Source: Blumeriella jaapii (lineage: Eukaryota > Ascomycota > Leotiomycetes > Helotiales > Drepanopezizaceae). Taken from it: DNA of 64,000 bases. This document shows, one piece after another, positions 61,915 to 64,000 of this stretch (position 1 is the stretch's first letter; the number at the start of each line of letters is the position of its first letter). Both the position numbers and the translations under genes were made by a program. The notes under the pieces were generated by a model. The model did no database searches and was not told the origin of the DNA. It saw only the letters and a program-made list of their open reading frames with translations. The stretch is taken from contig VWND01000012.1 of the NCBI GenBank assembly GCA_009599575.1, forward strand, positions 1-64,000, given 5' to 3'.

Positions 61915-63339
61915 ATACGTTTAAAAAAAAGCTTTATAAAAGCTTTTCCAAAAAGATTTTGCTAATTAAAACGCCGATTTATTTAGTATTACATACGCTT
62001 TTTTAAAACGCAGTTTTTATAATCATTTGTTTACTTATGGAATTAATATGGCCTTATTTACAAAAGAACGAAACGGTAGCTATGCAAATCGCTTAGCAGC
62101 AGTATTTCAAAAGGATAAACTTATTCTTTTTACTTTTGCAAACAAAAAACGATAACAAATGAAAATTAAAGAATTTAGCTACGAAATGGCCTCCAAAAGT
62201 AAAAAAAAAAAACCCACCTTTGCTTTTTTTTATTTAAATCAATTGCCGGAAGCGAGAATTATTATAATAATAAAAATGCTTATATCGAAAGTAATAAAAG
62301 TGGATTTCAAAAGACAAAAAACAGCCTAGCCAACGTTTATGCGTTACGAACAATTAAAATATCTACCAAAAATAGCGATAATAGCGTACGTAATATACTT
62401 TTTATACGAAGCAAAACGTTATACAATTTTAAAAACAAAACGAAGATTTCCAAGATTAAAAGCAACGATTTTTCCGATAAATTTTCAAACGACGACGAAA
62501 AAAGCAAAAGTCAGATTTTACAAAAAAAATGACTTTGCATAGCTAGTTCTGAATCTTAGCAAAATGTATTACAAGGATAAAATAAAATACGGAAATGGAA
62601 TATAAAATATATTTTACGTAAAACTAAAAAAGTTCTACAATTTGTGCGATTTATGCAATTTCCCCGAAAGCCTATACGCAAAAGTCTTTTCGCATATGCT
62701 TAAAAAAGCAGTTAACGTTTATTACTGCAATATTATAATTCGTAAAAACTACCAGTTTGGCGTGATAATTAATCTTATAAAAGCTTATTTCGAAACGACT
62801 AAAAACCGCAAGCTTTATTTGACAGTATAGCGTACAATTATATACAAAGAAATACAAGCTGAAAACCCTGGCAAATCGCGCTTGGAATACTTAGAAACTA
62901 TATTCGAAAGATTAACGCTGTGTTAATAAGCTTTTATTAAAAAGTACAAATTAGACAACCATTTGCGAAACCAGGTTATCAGCGCTTGCAATAGCGTATA
63001 AAAGTGCAAACACGCTTTAATAAACCCTGCAAATACGTATAAAAACGTCGCATCCCAGTTACGCAATGCAATTGGGACTATTAAACGAAAAGTTCAATTG
63101 CGAAAATTGACTTTTATTACCTTCCAGCTTTTTTGTACTTTTGCAAATCAAAATAAAAGCTATTATACAAACCGAATTTACAAAGGTAAAAATCGCGAAA
63201 AACGTTTCGGTAAAAGCTATCAAGGCAGAAGCTTATTTAGAAAAGGAGAATTACGAGATCGAAAAAGCTATTCAGGCGGTTTTAGCAATTTTTCCCAATT
63301 TAAAAAATGTTGGATACCGTACGGCTTATCTAGGGTCGG
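61915..63339 (+). mobile_element. Retroelement E, second part, gag-like region
   Basis: The plus strand shows decayed gag-like text: FYNLCDLCNFPESLYAKVF at about 62,635, INLIKAYFETTKNRKLYL at about 62,770, DNHLRNQVISACNS at about 62,955, ASQLRNAIG at about 63,050 and a basic segment YYTNRIYKGKNREKRFGKSY at about 63,160. This pattern is common in gag proteins of fungal LTR retrotransposons that end in a CxxC knuckle. Copia is more likely than Gypsy, but I cannot prove it. No pol is in the window. Confidence 0.55.
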
Positions 63340-63700
63340 ATTATAACCGATTATACCCGGTTGCAAAACCGAGTATACACCGATTATAATCGGTTTTAAA
63401 ACCGGATATATACCGATTATAATCGGTTTCAAAACCGATTATACACCGATTATAATCGATTATACACCGATTATAACCGATTTTAATTCGATTATAATCG
63501 ATTATAATCGATTTTAAAACCGATTATAATCGGTATATAATCGGTTTTAAAACCGAGTATAATCGGTTGCTAATCGGTATTAATATCGAAATAGCGCGGT
63601 TTACTTTTATATCGATATGACGATTTAACACCGAGTATAATCGGTATTACCGATTATAATCGGTATTAATACCGATTATACTCGGTATTAATACCGAAAC
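63340..63700. repeat. Array of ACCGATTATAATCGGT-type palindromes
   Basis: About 360 bases are made of overlapping copies and variants of the perfect 16-base palindrome ACCGATTATAATCGGT, joined by TTTTAAAACC, ATATA or TATTA linkers. More than fifteen half-sites CCGATTATA or CGAGTATA in both orientations can be counted. It does not read as a gene. Confidence 0.85.
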
Positions 63701-63810
63701 AAATTTATATAACTAATTTAAATCGATATTTAATATATACCAAACTTTTCGAATTTAAATTAAAAATCTTATATTAAATTACGTTTATTTAATATTATAT
63801 TTAATAATAT

Positions 63811-64000
63811 TTTCGCTAATATTACTTCGCTGCCACCATTTCGCTGCTATTATTTCGCTGCTACCATTTCGCTGCTATTATTTCGCTGCTATTATCTCGC
63901 TGCCACCACTTCGCTGCTATTATTTCGCTGCCACCATTTCGTCGCTATTATTATTACTATTATTATTATCACCATTATTTCGCTGCCACCATCTCGCTGT
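63811..64000. repeat. 14-bp tandem array, runs off the right edge
   Basis: The unit TTCGCTGCYAYYAT is repeated about twelve times to the window end, with one ATT-rich interruption at about 63,943-63,975. The invariant part is TTCGCTGC; the variable part alternates CCACCAT and CTATTAT, which differ only by C-T. The 110 bases before it (63,701-63,810) show nothing. Confidence 0.88.

Larger units (their letters stand above)
13960..64000. other. AT-rich, RIP-damaged transposon block without intact genes
   Basis: From about 13,960 to the end, composition falls to very low GC. CpA, CpT and CpC are depleted and TpA is abundant, while CpG and GpC remain common. All coding traces are broken by TAA and TAG codons where CAA, CAG or TGG would be expected. 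Repeated copies inside the block differ from each other almost only by C-T and G-A changes. This is the signature of repeat-induced point mutation. The many short frames here are chance openings in AT-rich DNA or fragments of transposon genes. Confidence 0.93.

Noticed and set aside
13960..64000. Mitochondrial DNA as the source of the AT-rich part
   Set aside because: No rRNA, tRNA, cox, nad or atp genes; instead LTRs, target duplications and Gypsy pol, and the join to the gene block is within a normal nuclear promoter region.
63340..64000. CRISPR-like array at the right end
   Set aside because: Repeats are contiguous or overlapping palindromes and a 14-bp tandem unit, without unique spacers, in a eukaryotic genome.

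Overview
The window is nuclear DNA of a filamentous ascomycete (Pezizomycotina). The evidence is short 50-60 nt introns with GTRNGY donors and CTAAC branch points, fungal-type genes (Rpn5, FSH1-type hydrolase, spherulation-specific family 4, GT31) and a genome split into a GC-balanced gene block and a very AT-rich repeat block with C-to-T/G-to-A damage typical of repeat-induced point mutation (RIP). A Dothideomycete is plausible, but I cannot prove the class from this window.

Bases 1 to about 13,960 are gene-bearing. In order they hold: a partial short-chain dehydrogenase (-), a membrane-anchored GT31/fringe-like glycosyltransferase (-, one frame break), a spherulation-specific family 4 protein (+, two introns), a mutated relic copy of part of the lipoyl synthase gene, the intact mitochondrial lipoyl synthase gene (+, one intron), the proteasome lid subunit Rpn5 (+, three introns) and an FSH1-type serine hydrolase (-, one intron, one frame break inside the nucleophile motif). 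These are unrelated housekeeping or secondary genes, not a pathway cluster. CACGTG boxes lie upstream of four of them.

Bases about 13,960 to 64,000 contain no intact gene. They are a nest of RIP-damaged retrotransposons, which I resolved from paired LTRs, target-site duplications and conserved pol motifs. A plus-strand Gypsy element (A) is split at 18,121 by a complete minus-strand chromodomain Gypsy (B, 18,122-25,487, TSD TTATT). A is cut again at 27,036 by an 11-kb-class Gypsy (C, copy I). Copy I is split by a second, inverted copy of the same family (C-II, 31,464-48,696), which in turn is split by a complete chromodomain Gypsy (D, 34,011-40,011, TSD CTATA). Copy I ends at an inverted C-family LTR (49,636-49,902). 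This abuts another retroelement (E), which is split by a third complete C copy (C-III, 50,619-61,914, TSD ATAC) and resumes with a gag-like region. The right end holds a palindromic array and a 14-bp tandem array.

The most unusual items are: (i) the depth and legibility of the nest; (ii) a decayed reading frame of about 1,000 codons downstream of integrase in both full C copies, with no family I recognise; (iii) the lipoyl synthase relic with its intron; (iv) a damage pattern that spares C in CpG and GpC; and (v) the palindromic array near 63.5 kb.
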